Shown here in pieces: positions 15,901-24,716 of a stretch of DNA of 35,753 nucleotides. Made by a program: the position numbers and the translations under genes. This DNA is from Elusimicrobiota bacterium (GTDB lineage: Bacteria; CG03; SLGR01; PWQF01). The DNA is taken from positions 1-35,753 of the forward strand of contig PWOI01000029.1 in the NCBI GenBank assembly GCA_003557485.1, in the 5' to 3' direction. Every line of letters starts with the position of its first letter. The stretch's first letter is position 1. The notes below the pieces were generated by a model that saw nothing but the letters and a program-made list of their open reading frames with translations, was not told the origin of the DNA and did no database searches.

Positions 15901-18180
15901 AAAAAACTGGAGTTTCTACTCTATGGAAAAGATGCGGGACAGGATGCCGTTTTCTTTATAGAATTCGGCGCCGGCGACAATTTTTACCGAAAAGAATATA
16001 AAATAAGCGATTATGATTTTGACAGCAGTGGATGGGAAAAATTTACTATTTCCCTCTCTGAAAAGAATCTTGCAGAGCTTGAAAAAACAGGAACTCCTTC
16101 TATTTCTAATGTAAGGGAAATAAGAGTGGGTATCAGAAATGACAGTGCCGGAAAGCTGGAAGGTAAAGTCTGGGTAAATGTTATCCACCTTTCGGATTCT
16201 ATTAAGCAGGTGGGTACCGCAGAGAGGTTCGATTTTTCTTCTACCATTCCGGGGATCCTGGAATACGGTGGGACATACGAACATGTTACAGAGGATTTCC
16301 AGACTATTACCGAGCCGCCCCGGAACCAGGAAATCACGGCCTATTCCGCCAATGCGCGCCTGACTTTGCTTGATTTCCTTCCTGTTCGGGGGCGTTACAG
16401 CCAGCGGGAAACCGTTACGCCCGCTGACCGTATACGGGATGAGGACAGAAACCCTTATATACGGGCCCGGGACGAAGGAAAGGTAGTAAGAAAAGACGGC
16501 AGTCTGGACGCCGATTTAAGGATAAGAAGATTGCCCGATATAGGCGGCCATTATTCCAGAAGTATTGAAAGGTCGGATTTTTCGGGAAGAATAGAGGAAC
16601 TGGAAACTATAAGAGGAAATTTGTCTTATAGCCCGCCCCTTGACGTATTCATAGTGCCCAGAAGTTTGCGCGGAAACGTCCGCAGAACCATAAGAGATAC
16701 TGCCTGGGATGACAGAATAATAGATGAAACAAGGGATTCCAAAAGTGATGGAGGTAAGGAAGACTGGAGCGAAGTAACATATGATTTCGGAGGAAGTTCT
16801 ACTTTCGATATGTTCGGTTTTCTGGATTTCAGGCCGGCTTACAGTAAAAACGTAAAGGACAGAACCTGGGATTTCTATGCAGGCGATTATGAGGGCAAAG
16901 AAAAAACCTGGCCCTGGAGCCGCCGCCAGAAAATTGATATGAATTCCACTTTAACGCTTGCCCGGTGGTTTAGGCCTTCTTTTTCATATGGTATAGATAC
17001 AAACGAAGATTATAATTTTGATACAGTGAATGGCTCTCCGGTTTTTATCGAGAGAAAGGATGTCGACAGAAATTTTGATATAGACAGCCGGGTTAGATTC
17101 GGTGTCAAACATGTAATCCCCGGGTTTGACCCGGTTGAAACCCTTGAGCTTGATCTGAACTACAGGTACGAAAAGGGTGAGAGCTATAAAAATCTTCCCA
17201 GCACGAGAAGTGTTTTTGATAAACTTGACTGGAGGAAAGAAATAGACTCAGATAAAGTGGATTCAGCTACAAAAAGAGACACCAGGAGGTACGGTACTGA
17301 CTGGCGGCCGTTTGATTTTATGAATCTCTCGGGAGACTGGTTGAAAGCTGTGGGAGATATGAGACTGAGAACCAACTACCGTAAAATAAATTCCTTTCGG
17401 CTCAGTCAGAATACAATTTACGAAAAGGACTCACTGACCTGGCCTGACCTGACCGCAGATTTCGGCCGTTTGCCGCGGCTGCCCTATGCAGGCAGGACAA
17501 TAACAGAGATAGATTTGAGGGGGACATACACTTTGGCTACCGATTTAGAGTACTCATACAGTGATGGAATAGACAGGGATGATGATATCCATGGTATTTC
17601 TGAAGAATGGAGGAGAAGGTATGGTGTTAATTCACGGTTTAAAATAAGGGGTAGATACGATTCTCTTCTGGATTATACTTCCGAATCAGCAGAAAAGATA
17701 GACCTTCGCGATTTGAATCCCTGGGACTGGCGTGACGAAAGAAGAACTTACAGCGGGCAGATAAAAGTTGAATTAAGACGATACTGGGACGTTATAGCCC
17801 GCTTCAGCCATTCTCGTCATGAAAGAGTTTCCTACCCTGATATCTTGCGGACCGACTCACGTAGTTACAGCCCGAGTTTAAGTTTCCGGGCAGTAATAGA
17901 TTTACCCGATATCGTAAATGTCCCTCTTTTTGGAGATGTGGCTGCCGGGAACCGTCTCAGGCTGGATGCTGATCTCAAAGCTGACTTTGCAAGGAGTGAG
18001 CTTGATATTTACCGGACAAATACAAACAGTTATACCTTCAACTGTACAGGTCAGCTGGATGTAGCGGCTAATATGCGAGGAAGCTTCGGGTTTGGAGCGC
18101 AGTATGTGCATAATATAGAGCGCTACGCTAACAGCTACGCCGGAATAAACCTCCGCGCAGAAGTAGTAATAACCTTTTAA
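12991..18180 (+). CDS. SprA-like giant outer-membrane protein (type IX translocon family)
   Basis: The 1729-residue protein has a signal peptide (about 1-31). The block around residues 163-300 (RVRIQGQVGDKITVDVDYDD, then a DEIIQ-AAFGDI segment, SVFGARVKG and FMAIASQTKGRTE) matches the order of the SprA N-terminal secretion/motility domain. The middle has IDDMDGI (627-633), corresponding to the MDDFEG-type motif of SprA, the LWFKGDL block, and an EF-hand-like loop DLDRDGILDRVE (812-823). From about 1050 the chain is strand-rich with alternating residues and ends AEVVITF, as expected for a very large beta-barrel. In Bacteroidota, SprA is the type IX translocon of about 2,300-2,400 residues; this one is about a quarter shorter. 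Start is TTG, with AGG 5 nt upstream; no ATG would keep the signal peptide. ComF follows after 8 nt. Confidence 0.75.
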   Translation: MLIKIKFIKKNLQAFLCVYALFVFIPSGLKALNLMDDDALDYFINEEIEREEIDDFERAIDIDNLEFDRELFDRIRREKDEDIYVSPEIDDVFDLIEADPDDPPLLEYPPVMPDLPYEARLQITGRKSIALKTGHSFWLGDEEERTLTGNPPGLLRGFEMDQELRVRIQGQVGDKITVDVDYDDTKPAYDESARRISVVYKGDPDEIIQEAAFGDITLTLPRKHFIGYSRSVFGARVKGRYRNLDFMAIASQTKGRTEVKEFTGDTTFTRRDIRDIDYIRRRHYSIDVDTSVNHLPIEPGSVEVFLRDGVSETGVKMDVKYVSGDTHNDYFERLVPGRDFTVDHQTGILTFSSSLSRHYIAAVRFTGSQGTVGETDPVIFADEQREGGKTVTEYERKNFYSLGASRISRDDFVLRFLDTNRKPDTPPKPAYTVDYDRGILEFDHKMPFDPEDKKGIYDTHNPQHNYIIYVEFKSRIRQYFLRPNIVRGSERIVKDGRVLSRNTDYLIDYPSGFITFLRPEEIDETTTIRATYEYMPFGIAQQETLVGLRADYRFSRNLSMGGTLLYNFAASEREIPRVGQTPQSALVLGSNIDLTIPTGRYNPFPTRISAEVARSEMNPNTIGKAMIDDMDGIRITRSVSLRKDQWQIAATPSERVASPSWIDLDEDDDKYLSDINPNVSRDEDEKVWILEVDYDIPATDKGWGSDLEVSIVNPISRTGIDIGDMDKIQLWFKGDLTDAELDIDFGVISEDADRTGVIKPHPDKIEDSRIEGWQYVYPGTAPIRRNKGWNYDYVGGGVFTIGADNGRIDTNDLDRDGILDRVENVATFEQGPLSSDKWRRLEFDIGELGEGERANLRFVKHVRITVRNKSGARNRGKFYIAKLEAIGNHWEASDVHTDDSFRVLDVNTFDNPDYRRNSPEDEDIYKDIYSKVGGRDDIREGALELNYELEKTTSVYAYMEFPAALDFSRHKKLEFLLYGKDAGQDAVFFIEFGAGDNFYRKEYKISDYDFDSSGWEKFTISLSEKNLAELEKTGTPSISNVREIRVGIRNDSAGKLEGKVWVNVIHLSDSIKQVGTAERFDFSSTIPGILEYGGTYEHVTEDFQTITEPPRNQEITAYSANARLTLLDFLPVRGRYSQRETVTPADRIRDEDRNPYIRARDEGKVVRKDGSLDADLRIRRLPDIGGHYSRSIERSDFSGRIEELETIRGNLSYSPPLDVFIVPRSLRGNVRRTIRDTAWDDRIIDETRDSKSDGGKEDWSEVTYDFGGSSTFDMFGFLDFRPAYSKNVKDRTWDFYAGDYEGKEKTWPWSRRQKIDMNSTLTLARWFRPSFSYGIDTNEDYNFDTVNGSPVFIERKDVDRNFDIDSRVRFGVKHVIPGFDPVETLELDLNYRYEKGESYKNLPSTRSVFDKLDWRKEIDSDKVDSATKRDTRRYGTDWRPFDFMNLSGDWLKAVGDMRLRTNYRKINSFRLSQNTIYEKDSLTWPDLTADFGRLPRLPYAGRTITEIDLRGTYTLATDLEYSYSDGIDRDDDIHGISEEWRRRYGVNSRFKIRGRYDSLLDYTSESAEKIDLRDLNPWDWRDERRTYSGQIKVELRRYWDVIARFSHSRHERVSYPDILRTDSRSYSPSLSFRAVIDLPDIVNVPLFGDVAAGNRLRLDADLKADFARSELDIYRTNTNSYTFNCTGQLDVAANMRGSFGFGAQYVHNIERYANSYAGINLRAEVVITF

Positions 18181-18188
18181 CCTCTGAG

Positions 18189-18914
18189 GTGATGAAGGCA
18201 ATATTATTAAATTTATTTTTCCCCGTTAATTGTGCTTCCTGCGGTGGATATGTTAATCTGACTTCAGAATACGGGATATGCAGGGAGTGTGTTTCGGAAA
18301 TTGCACCCGTATACTCATGCGGATGCCGGTTTTGCGGAAGCCCGGTTGACAGCAAAACAGAATTCTGCAGGATATGTGCCGCGAATCAATCTTACATTGA
18401 TGATTTTTATACTGCGTTCTATTATGAAGGGACCGTCAGAAATATTATTAAAAAATATAAGTACGGAAATGCAAGGTATGTTGAGAAACTATTGGTTGAT
18501 TACCTTGTGAATCTTTTTAATAAATATATTCAGGAGAGGGAAAAAAACAGGATTGTAGTTCCGGTTTCTCTTCACCGCAGAAAGCTTAAGGAAAGAGGTT
18601 TTAATCAGTCAGAAGCTCTTGCTGCCAGGCTATCAAAGGCTTTGAGATTGAAAACCGTACCGCGTGCAATCATTCGAACAAGAAATACTGAACCGCAGTA
18701 TACAAAAAACAGGCAGGAACGCTTCAGTAATGTAAAAAATGCATTCAGCGCCAGCCGGAAATTATGTGCCGGAAAAGATATAGTATTACTGGACGATGTA
18801 TCTACAACCGGTGCTACAATACAGCAGGCCGCTGCCGCGCTCAGATCAGCCGGCGCAAAAAGGATTACAGCAGTTACTGTTGCGCACGGCCGTTTAAGAG
18901 ATATACAGGTTTGA
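18189..18914 (+). CDS. comF: ComF-family phosphoribosyltransferase-like protein
   Basis: The 241-residue protein has an N-terminal double zinc finger (C15/C18, C31/C34, C46/C49, C60/C63) and a C-terminal phosphoribosyltransferase fold. The family motif RGFNQSEALA starts at 136 and the PRPP-binding loop IVLLDDVSTTGAT is at 198-210. ComF proteins assist natural DNA uptake in some bacteria, perhaps with primosomal helicase functions, but are widespread in species not known to be competent. The start is GTG at 18189 or ATG at 18192; the sequence TGAGG sits too close to either to decide. It is 8 nt from the SprA-like gene and 35 nt before lysS, so it is probably cotranscribed. No other competence gene is visible here. 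Confidence 0.88.
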   Translation: MMKAILLNLFFPVNCASCGGYVNLTSEYGICRECVSEIAPVYSCGCRFCGSPVDSKTEFCRICAANQSYIDDFYTAFYYEGTVRNIIKKYKYGNARYVEKLLVDYLVNLFNKYIQEREKNRIVVPVSLHRRKLKERGFNQSEALAARLSKALRLKTVPRAIIRTRNTEPQYTKNRQERFSNVKNAFSASRKLCAGKDIVLLDDVSTTGATIQQAAAALRSAGAKRITAVTVAHGRLRDIQV

Positions 18915-18949
18915 TAAATTTTCTATAATAAGTAAAAATATAAAGAATT

Positions 18950-20383
18950 ATGAATAAAAAACAGAATCAGACAGAAATAAGAAAAGATAAATTAACAAAA
19001 CTGCGCGAGTCAGGAGTTAATCCTTATCCGCATTCCTTTGAAAACAGGATTGATGCCTTGGAAGCTCTTAAAATAAAAGATGGAGTAAAAGTCAGGGTGT
19101 GCGGCAGAATTATGAGCCGGCGCATTATGGGTAAGTCCTCCTTTGCTCACATCAAGGATGTATCGGGTCAGATCCAGGTTTTTATGGCGGTCGATAAGCT
19201 TGGCAGGGAAAATTATGATCTTTTTCGTGATACCGACATAGGGGATTTTATAGGAGTAGAAGGTGAGTTGTTTGTGACGCGTGCCGGAGAAAAGACAGTA
19301 ATGGCGGAAGCGTTTACTATACTTTCAAAATCCCTGAGGCCGCTTCCTGAAAAGTGGCACGGCCTTAAAGACGTTGAGACACGCTACAGGAAGCGTTATC
19401 TGGATATTCTTGTAAATCCGGAATCATCAAAAATATTAAAAGCCCGTTCAATAATAACGGCTGCCATAAGGGAGTTTCTTGAAAGCCGCAGGTTCTGTGA
19501 AGTTCAGACACCTGTACTTCAGGATATAGCCGGCGGTGCAGCCGCCAGGCCTTTTAAGACTCTCCATAATGTTTACAATACCGATCTGTATATGAGAATC
19601 GCTCCGGAGCTGTACCTTAAAAGACTCCTTGTAGGGGGTTGGGAAAGAGTTTTTGAAATGGGTACGAACTTCAGAAATGAAGGCCTTTCGTCTATGCATA
19701 ATCCGGAGTTTACAATGCTTGAAGTTTATGCGGCATACACAGACTACAATTTTATGATGGATCTGGCGGAGGAAATGGTAAAATCTGTTGCCGGAAAAAT
19801 TGTGGACGAAGGTTTTTCCGTTCCCGAAAACATAATGGGTGAGTGGGTAAGAAAAGATTATTGGGAGCTGCTGAAGGTTCACACGGGAGAGGATTTTACA
19901 CCTGAAATTACTTATGATGAAGTTAAGAAAAAAGCAGAGTATCTTAAAATCCCTCCTGGTAAAGATTCCATTGAAAAAATGCTGGACAGGATTTTTTCTC
20001 ATTATGTTGAAGAGAAACTGTCAGATCCGACTTTTGTAACGGGTTATCCTTCTTCTGCATCGCCTCTGGCAAAGCAGTCTCCTGAAAATCCTGGAATTGC
20101 AGAAAGATTTGAGATTTTTATAAACGGAAGCGAACTTGGAAATGCTTACAGTGAACAGAATGATCCTGAAATACAAAAGGAAGTCTTTTTAAAGCAGGCC
20201 TCTGGCAGCACTTCCCCTGTTGACAATGACTATATAGAAGCTCTGGAATACGGAATGCCGCCGGCTTCCGGTTTGGGAATAGGAGTGGACCGTCTCACTA
20301 TGGTCCTTACAGGCGCTGAAACTATCAGGGAGGTCCTGCTTTTTCCCATGCTGAAACCCAACAACGCCGACACCGGGGAGTAG
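18950..20383 (+). CDS. lysS: Lysyl-tRNA synthetase, class II
   Basis: The 477-residue enzyme charges tRNA-Lys with lysine. It has an N-terminal OB-fold anticodon-binding domain (about 45-145, including VRVCGRIMSRRIMGKSSF) and a class II catalytic core with motif 2 FRNEG at 241-245, followed by HNPEFTMLE, and motif 3 GLGIGVDRL at 441-449. It is a little shorter than the E. coli enzyme of about 505 residues. The order lysS, then lolC/E, then lolD recurs in other diderms such as Deltaproteobacteria, which supports the reading of the next genes. The stop TAG lies 5 nt before the preferred ATG of the next gene. Confidence 0.97.
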   Translation: MNKKQNQTEIRKDKLTKLRESGVNPYPHSFENRIDALEALKIKDGVKVRVCGRIMSRRIMGKSSFAHIKDVSGQIQVFMAVDKLGRENYDLFRDTDIGDFIGVEGELFVTRAGEKTVMAEAFTILSKSLRPLPEKWHGLKDVETRYRKRYLDILVNPESSKILKARSIITAAIREFLESRRFCEVQTPVLQDIAGGAAARPFKTLHNVYNTDLYMRIAPELYLKRLLVGGWERVFEMGTNFRNEGLSSMHNPEFTMLEVYAAYTDYNFMMDLAEEMVKSVAGKIVDEGFSVPENIMGEWVRKDYWELLKVHTGEDFTPEITYDEVKKKAEYLKIPPGKDSIEKMLDRIFSHYVEEKLSDPTFVTGYPSSASPLAKQSPENPGIAERFEIFINGSELGNAYSEQNDPEIQKEVFLKQASGSTSPVDNDYIEALEYGMPPASGLGIGVDRLTMVLTGAETIREVLLFPMLKPNNADTGE

Positions 20384-20388
20384 TGAAT

Positions 20389-21576
20389 ATGTTTTTCAGC
20401 CTGAAAATGGCATGGGCTTACTTCAGAAAAGTATGGAGCCGCGGGATATGGGGCGTTATGGTCGTGATTTCGGTAATGGGTGTAATGCTTGGAGTGGCGT
20501 CACTTGTGGTATCCCTGTCAGTTATGAACGGTTTTCATACTGAAATAACCTCCCGGCTGCTTTCACTTAACCCTCATCTTATACTTATGCATCCTTTTGA
20601 AAACGAGAATACAAGGATTGAGGCTGCAGATAAACTTGAAAAAATTGATTTCGTGGAACAGTATTCCGCGTTTCTTCACGGGAAGGGGCTTCTTCAAAGG
20701 CGAGGAGAAAGCCATGGTATCGTAGTGCGTGGAGTGGAGCCGGAAGGCAGTTATCTTGATATAGACAGCCAGGTCTGGAAAGATCTTGGTGATGAGGGTA
20801 TTATAGTCGGAAGCGAACTTAAAAATATTCTCGCTTTGAGGGAAGGGGATGAAGTCTATCTTGTAATACCAACTCTTGACCGTCCGGGAATACCGTCCAT
20901 CCCCAGAGTGGAAAGATTTACTCTTGCGGAGGTATTTACTTCCGGAATATATGAGTATGATTCTTCTGTTGCATTTATTGATTATAGCCGTGCTGCTGCA
21001 ATTTTTGAAGACAGTGCAGCTTCCGGAATTGAAGTCTATATAAAAGACCCTTTTAAATCAGAGCAAGCAAAAGAGGTTCTTGAAGACAGGCTTGGCAGAT
21101 ATCATATAAGTACATGGATGGAAAGGAACTATAACCTTTTTGCTGCGCTTAGGCTTGAGAAAACTATGATGTTCATTGTCCTTGTAATGATAATAATTGT
21201 GGCAACGTTTAATATTGCGGGCACATTGATAATGACTTCTATAACCCGTTCAAAGGACTGCGGCGTAATGAGGGCCGTAGGAGCAACAAAAAGACAGATA
21301 AGAACTATGTTTAATTTTAAGGGCCTTATGATAGGGTTTACAGGAACCATTCTGGGGATGCTTCTTGGACTGGGGGTTGCTTTTCTTTTAAGCCGTTATG
21401 AATTTATACAGCTGCCGCCCCAGGTCTATCTTATTTCGACACTGCCAGTAAGGGTCAGCATCAAGGATATGGGCGTTATATTTATGGCCGCTATGTTAAT
21501 AAGTCTGCTAGCGACACTGTATCCGTCACGCAGAGCTTCAAATATTGAGATTGCAAGAGAAATCAGATACGAATAA
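20389..21576 (+). CDS. lolC: LolC/LolE-family lipoprotein-releasing permease
   Basis: The ATG at 20389 is preferred over the GTG at 20383 because GGGGAG lies 8 nt upstream. The 395-residue product has the family N-terminus with a first transmembrane helix at about 20-46 leading into SLSVMNGFHTEI, a large periplasmic domain (about 50-260), and three further helices in the C-terminal FtsX region. With LolD it pulls mature lipoproteins out of the inner membrane and hands them to LolA. Only one permease gene is present beside lolD, so the transporter may be a homodimer (LolF-like) or the second subunit lies elsewhere. The symbol lolC is used loosely for that reason. The lolD start is 9 nt downstream. 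Confidence 0.88.
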   Translation: MFFSLKMAWAYFRKVWSRGIWGVMVVISVMGVMLGVASLVVSLSVMNGFHTEITSRLLSLNPHLILMHPFENENTRIEAADKLEKIDFVEQYSAFLHGKGLLQRRGESHGIVVRGVEPEGSYLDIDSQVWKDLGDEGIIVGSELKNILALREGDEVYLVIPTLDRPGIPSIPRVERFTLAEVFTSGIYEYDSSVAFIDYSRAAAIFEDSAASGIEVYIKDPFKSEQAKEVLEDRLGRYHISTWMERNYNLFAALRLEKTMMFIVLVMIIIVATFNIAGTLIMTSITRSKDCGVMRAVGATKRQIRTMFNFKGLMIGFTGTILGMLLGLGVAFLLSRYEFIQLPPQVYLISTLPVRVSIKDMGVIFMAAMLISLLATLYPSRRASNIEIAREIRYE

Positions 21577-21585
21577 AAAATTAAT

Positions 21586-22269
21586 ATGAATAAAGACCTA
21601 ATTCTTGATAAAATAAGCAAAAGTTTTTTCCAGGGAGTGAAACACCAGAGGGTTCTTGACGGAATAAACTTGAAATTTTCACCGGGAAAGTGGTATACAA
21701 TATATGGCGTTTCCGGCAGCGGAAAAACAACCCTACTTAATACCATAGGAGGGATTGAAACTCCGGACTCAGGGTACCTTTATTGCAACGGCAGCAGCAT
21801 TTATGACCTGCCGGACAGAAAAATAAGCCGGTGGAGGAACCGGAGTGTAGGTTTTGTGTTTCAGTTTTTTCATCTTATTGGCGAGCTCAATGTCAGACAA
21901 AACATATTACTCCCCTGCAGAATAGGAGGCATTTCTCCGGATTTTGATTGGATTGAAAGGATAATAAAGGTTCTTTCCATAGATTCTCTTATGAGCCGCG
22001 CTCCCGCTACTTTAAGCGGTGGCGAGATGCAGCGTGCGGCTCTTGCCAGAGCGCTTGTTAATAAACCTTCATTTATTTTAGCAGATGAGCCCACCGGAAA
22101 CCTTGATTCGGGAAACAGTGCTAAAATAATAAAACTGCTTGAGGAATTAAAGGATGAGAGCGGTGCCGGCATAATATTGGCTACCCATGAGAGAGAACTT
22201 ATTGAGACCGGTGATGAAATATATGAAATTAAGGACGGAAAAATAAAAAGCGGAAAAAAAGGAGAATAA
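21586..22269 (+). CDS. lolD: LolD-like ABC transporter ATP-binding protein
   Basis: The 227-residue ATPase has Walker A GVSGSGKTT (41-49), the ABC signature LSGGEMQRAALARAL (from 143), and Walker B FILADEPTGNLD (E168 is catalytic), with a later H-loop in LATHERE. The ADEPTGNLD form and compact length are typical of the LolD/MacB ATPase group. It powers lipoprotein release together with the permease encoded just upstream. LolD's stop (22267-22269) is 3 nt before the next ATG, and the GGAG ribosome binding site of ilvE lies inside the end of this gene, so the two are translationally close. Confidence 0.92.
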   Translation: MNKDLILDKISKSFFQGVKHQRVLDGINLKFSPGKWYTIYGVSGSGKTTLLNTIGGIETPDSGYLYCNGSSIYDLPDRKISRWRNRSVGFVFQFFHLIGELNVRQNILLPCRIGGISPDFDWIERIIKVLSIDSLMSRAPATLSGGEMQRAALARALVNKPSFILADEPTGNLDSGNSAKIIKLLEELKDESGAGIILATHERELIETGDEIYEIKDGKIKSGKKGE

Positions 22270-22272
22270 AAA

Positions 22273-23148
22273 ATGGAACGAATGGTATACCTCAACGGAG
22301 AATTTGTCGAAAAACAAAATGCGAAAGTTTCCGTATTTGATCATGGTTTTCTTTACGGAGACGGGGTTTTTGAAGGAATTCGGGCCTATGAAGGCAATGT
22401 TTTTAAGCTTGAGGAACATATTGACAGGCTTTTTGTCTCTGCAAAGGCAATAAAACTCACTATCCCGATTAAAAAAGAGGAGATTATATCGGCTGTTCTT
22501 GATACTGTCAGGAAAAACAATTTAACCGATGCCTATATAAGGGTTGTGGTTTCCAGGGGAGAAGGAGATTTGGGGTTAAACCCTACTAAGTGTCCCAGGC
22601 CTTCCATAATAATTATAGCTGACAAAATAGTCCTTTATCCGGAAGAATTTTATAAAAAAGGTCTTTCTATAATAACTGCTTCAACCAGGAGAAACATTCC
22701 GCAGGCACTCAGCCCTAGGATAAAATCTCTTAACTATCTTAATAATATAATGGCAAAGATAGAGGCTAACAGGGGAGGAGTTCCTGAAGCGCTTATGCTT
22801 AACAATCAGGGTTATGTCGCTGAATGTACGGGAGATAATATCTTTATTTTAAAGGGAAAAGATAAACTTATAACTCCTCCGCTGCATGCAGGAGTTCTGG
22901 ACGGAATTACCAGAAATTCTGTTATGGGTATTGCTGCTGATATGGGTATTGAAGTAGCCGAGGAATTGTTTACTCTTTTTGAAATCTACAATGCTGATGA
23001 GTGCTTTCTTACAGGTACAGCTGCCGAAGTAATACCCGTTGTAAAAATAGATGACAGGGAAATAGGCTCCGGGAAGGTGGGGGATATAACAAAAAGTTTA
23101 ATGGCGGAATTTTCAAGGATAGCAAAAATAGAGGGAGAAAAGATATAA
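22273..23148 (+). CDS. ilvE: Branched-chain-amino-acid aminotransferase
   Basis: The 291-residue class IV PLP enzyme transfers amino groups between leucine, isoleucine or valine and 2-oxoglutarate, the last step in their synthesis. Visible signatures are DHGFLYGDGVFEGIRAY (23-39), the Schiff-base lysine K151 in RIKSLNYLNN, the cofactor-binding region YVAECTGDNIF with E184, and FLTGTAAEVIPV near the C-terminus. D-amino-acid transaminase and aminodeoxychorismate lyase are related alternatives, but the FEGIRAY and GTAAEVIPV forms favour IlvE. GGAG sits 8 nt before the ATG. It separates the Lol genes from the arginine-kinase genes and looks like a metabolic passenger of the operon. Confidence 0.9.
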   Translation: MERMVYLNGEFVEKQNAKVSVFDHGFLYGDGVFEGIRAYEGNVFKLEEHIDRLFVSAKAIKLTIPIKKEEIISAVLDTVRKNNLTDAYIRVVVSRGEGDLGLNPTKCPRPSIIIIADKIVLYPEEFYKKGLSIITASTRRNIPQALSPRIKSLNYLNNIMAKIEANRGGVPEALMLNNQGYVAECTGDNIFILKGKDKLITPPLHAGVLDGITRNSVMGIAADMGIEVAEELFTLFEIYNADECFLTGTAAEVIPVVKIDDREIGSGKVGDITKSLMAEFSRIAKIEGEKI

Positions 23149-23149
23149 A

Positions 23150-23659
23150 TTGCTTTGTAGTAGATGTGAAAAAAATCTGGCAACGGTCCATATTAAGAAA
23201 ATAGAAGGGGATAGAAAAGTGCAGCTTGATTTATGCGCCGCCTGCGCTTCAGATATTTCTCCCCCGGCGGCGGGACTCTTTGGTTTTCAAGAGGATTTTT
23301 TTGATAGTATATCAGATATTCTTGCCGGTTTCAGTGATATCCGGGAGGATGAGGACGAAGGCAGTCAGCATCGCTGCAGCGTATGCGGAACGAGTTTTGG
23401 TGATTTTCAAAAAAGCGGCAGGATAGGATGTTCAGACTGTTATGATGCTTTTTCCGAGCAACTTCTTCCTCTTTTGAAAAGATTGCAGGGATCGGTTCAG
23501 CATGCGGGAAAGAGTCCCTCTGGTAAAAGCCGCAGGCAGGAGTTGCTAAGCCTTAAAAAGGAACTGGAACAGGCAGTCCGGAAAGAAGAATATGAGAGGG
23601 CTGCAGTAATACGGGATAAAATAGAAGAAATTGAGAAAATAAAACATGAAACTGAGTAA
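23150..23659 (+). CDS. mcsA: McsA, zinc-finger activator of protein-arginine kinase
   Basis: The 169-residue protein has four CxxC pairs (C3/C6, C29/C32, C76/C79, C94/C97), as in McsA, and a C-terminal UVR-type coiled coil (about 128-163, KEEYERAAVIRDKIEEI). In Firmicutes McsA binds and activates the kinase McsB and links it to ClpC. The start is TTG at 23150, the second base after the ilvE stop, with GGGAG about 12 nt upstream; no ATG would retain the first CxxC. It overlaps mcsB by 14 nt. The repressor gene ctsR, which usually leads this operon in Firmicutes, is absent. Confidence 0.92.
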   Translation: MLCSRCEKNLATVHIKKIEGDRKVQLDLCAACASDISPPAAGLFGFQEDFFDSISDILAGFSDIREDEDEGSQHRCSVCGTSFGDFQKSGRIGCSDCYDAFSEQLLPLLKRLQGSVQHAGKSPSGKSRRQELLSLKKELEQAVRKEEYERAAVIRDKIEEIEKIKHETE

Positions 23660-24716
23660 GCTTGCTGTACGCGATATTTCATGGCTTAAACCTCTTCCTT
23701 CTTCCGACAGTAGCATTATTTCTACAAGGATAAGGCTTGCAAGAAATCTTTGCGGCTGTCCTATGCCCGGAACAGCTTCAGAGGATGAACTCAAAAAATA
23801 TCTTAATTTAATTTTTGATGCAGCACAAAAAACTTCTTTTTTTAAAAATGCAACCAAGATAATATTATCTGATTGTTCAGAACTCGATCTTCGTCTCTTA
23901 ATGGAGAGGCATCTGATAAGTCACGAGCATGCTTTTTCTTCCCACTCCGGAGGTGTTATAATAGATGACAGGGAACAGATGAGCATAATGGTAAACGAAG
24001 AAGACCATCTCAGGATTCAGTATATTTCCGCCGGTTTGAATCTTTTTGATTCCTGGGAGGTGATAAACAGAGCCGATGATGAACTTGGAAAAAATATTGA
24101 CTTTGCCTATTCTGAAAAATTCGGGTATCTAACTGCATGTCCTACCAACACCGGGACAGGTATGCGGGCATCCTGCCAGATGCATTTGCCTGCGCTTGGT
24201 ATTTCAGGAGTTATGGCTGCGACAATGGAGAGTATTAACAAAATGGGGATGGTTGTAAGAGGGCTTCAGGGAGAAGGGACAAGAATAATGGGAGATATGC
24301 TTCAGGTTTCAAATCAGGTCACCCTGGGTCTTTCCGAACAGAGAATACTTGACAATCTTCAAAGGCTTCTCAAACAGGTTTCCCATAGAGAGGAGAAGAT
24401 AAGAAAAAAACTTATGGATAAAGAATCTGACTCCATTAAGGATCGGGTATGCCGGGCTCAGGGACTTCTTCTTAATGCATATAAAATTTCATATACAGAG
24501 GCCCTCAGTTTAATTTCTTCCTTAAGATTTGGCGTTTATACGGGTATGTTTGAGTATGATGCAGGAATACTCAATAATTTGATGATTAAAATACTGCCTG
24601 CCCATATTCAGCAGATAGAAGAAAAAAGCATGGAGCCGGATGAAAGGGACCGGGTCAGGGCTGACATGATAAGAAAGGAACTTAAGAATAAAGGGAGATT
24701 AAATAATGTTCAATAA
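23646..24716 (+). CDS. mcsB: McsB, protein-arginine kinase
   Basis: The 356-residue kinase belongs to the guanidino-phosphotransferase fold and phosphorylates arginine side chains, marking proteins for ClpC-type degradation. The ATP-binding arginine block STRIRLARN (27-34 region), the catalytic loop NEEDHLRIQ (117-125) and the [12 protein letters not shown] block (165-176) are intact, so it should be active. The C-terminal RDRVRA (334-339) fits the RDxxRA phospho-arginine-sensing motif, which implies allosteric feedback and pArg recognition. It overlaps mcsA by 14 nt and clpC by 11 nt. A matching arginine phosphatase (YwlE) was not seen in the window. Confidence 0.95.
   Translation: MKLSKLAVRDISWLKPLPSSDSSIISTRIRLARNLCGCPMPGTASEDELKKYLNLIFDAAQKTSFFKNATKIILSDCSELDLRLLMERHLISHEHAFSSHSGGVIIDDREQMSIMVNEEDHLRIQYISAGLNLFDSWEVINRADDELGKNIDFAYSEKFGYLTACPTNTGTGMRASCQMHLPALGISGVMAATMESINKMGMVVRGLQGEGTRIMGDMLQVSNQVTLGLSEQRILDNLQRLLKQVSHREEKIRKKLMDKESDSIKDRVCRAQGLLLNAYKISYTEALSLISSLRFGVYTGMFEYDAGILNNLMIKILPAHIQQIEEKSMEPDERDRVRADMIRKELKNKGRLNNVQ

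Noticed and set aside
18911-18929. TTGATA and TATAAT just before lysS
   Set aside because: Only 7 nt separate the two hexamers, so they cannot form one promoter; an extended -10 is not ruled out but not supported.
19448-20002. Long open frame on the minus strand inside lysS
   Set aside because: Covered by the conserved lysS catalytic core; no start signal and a random-looking translation.
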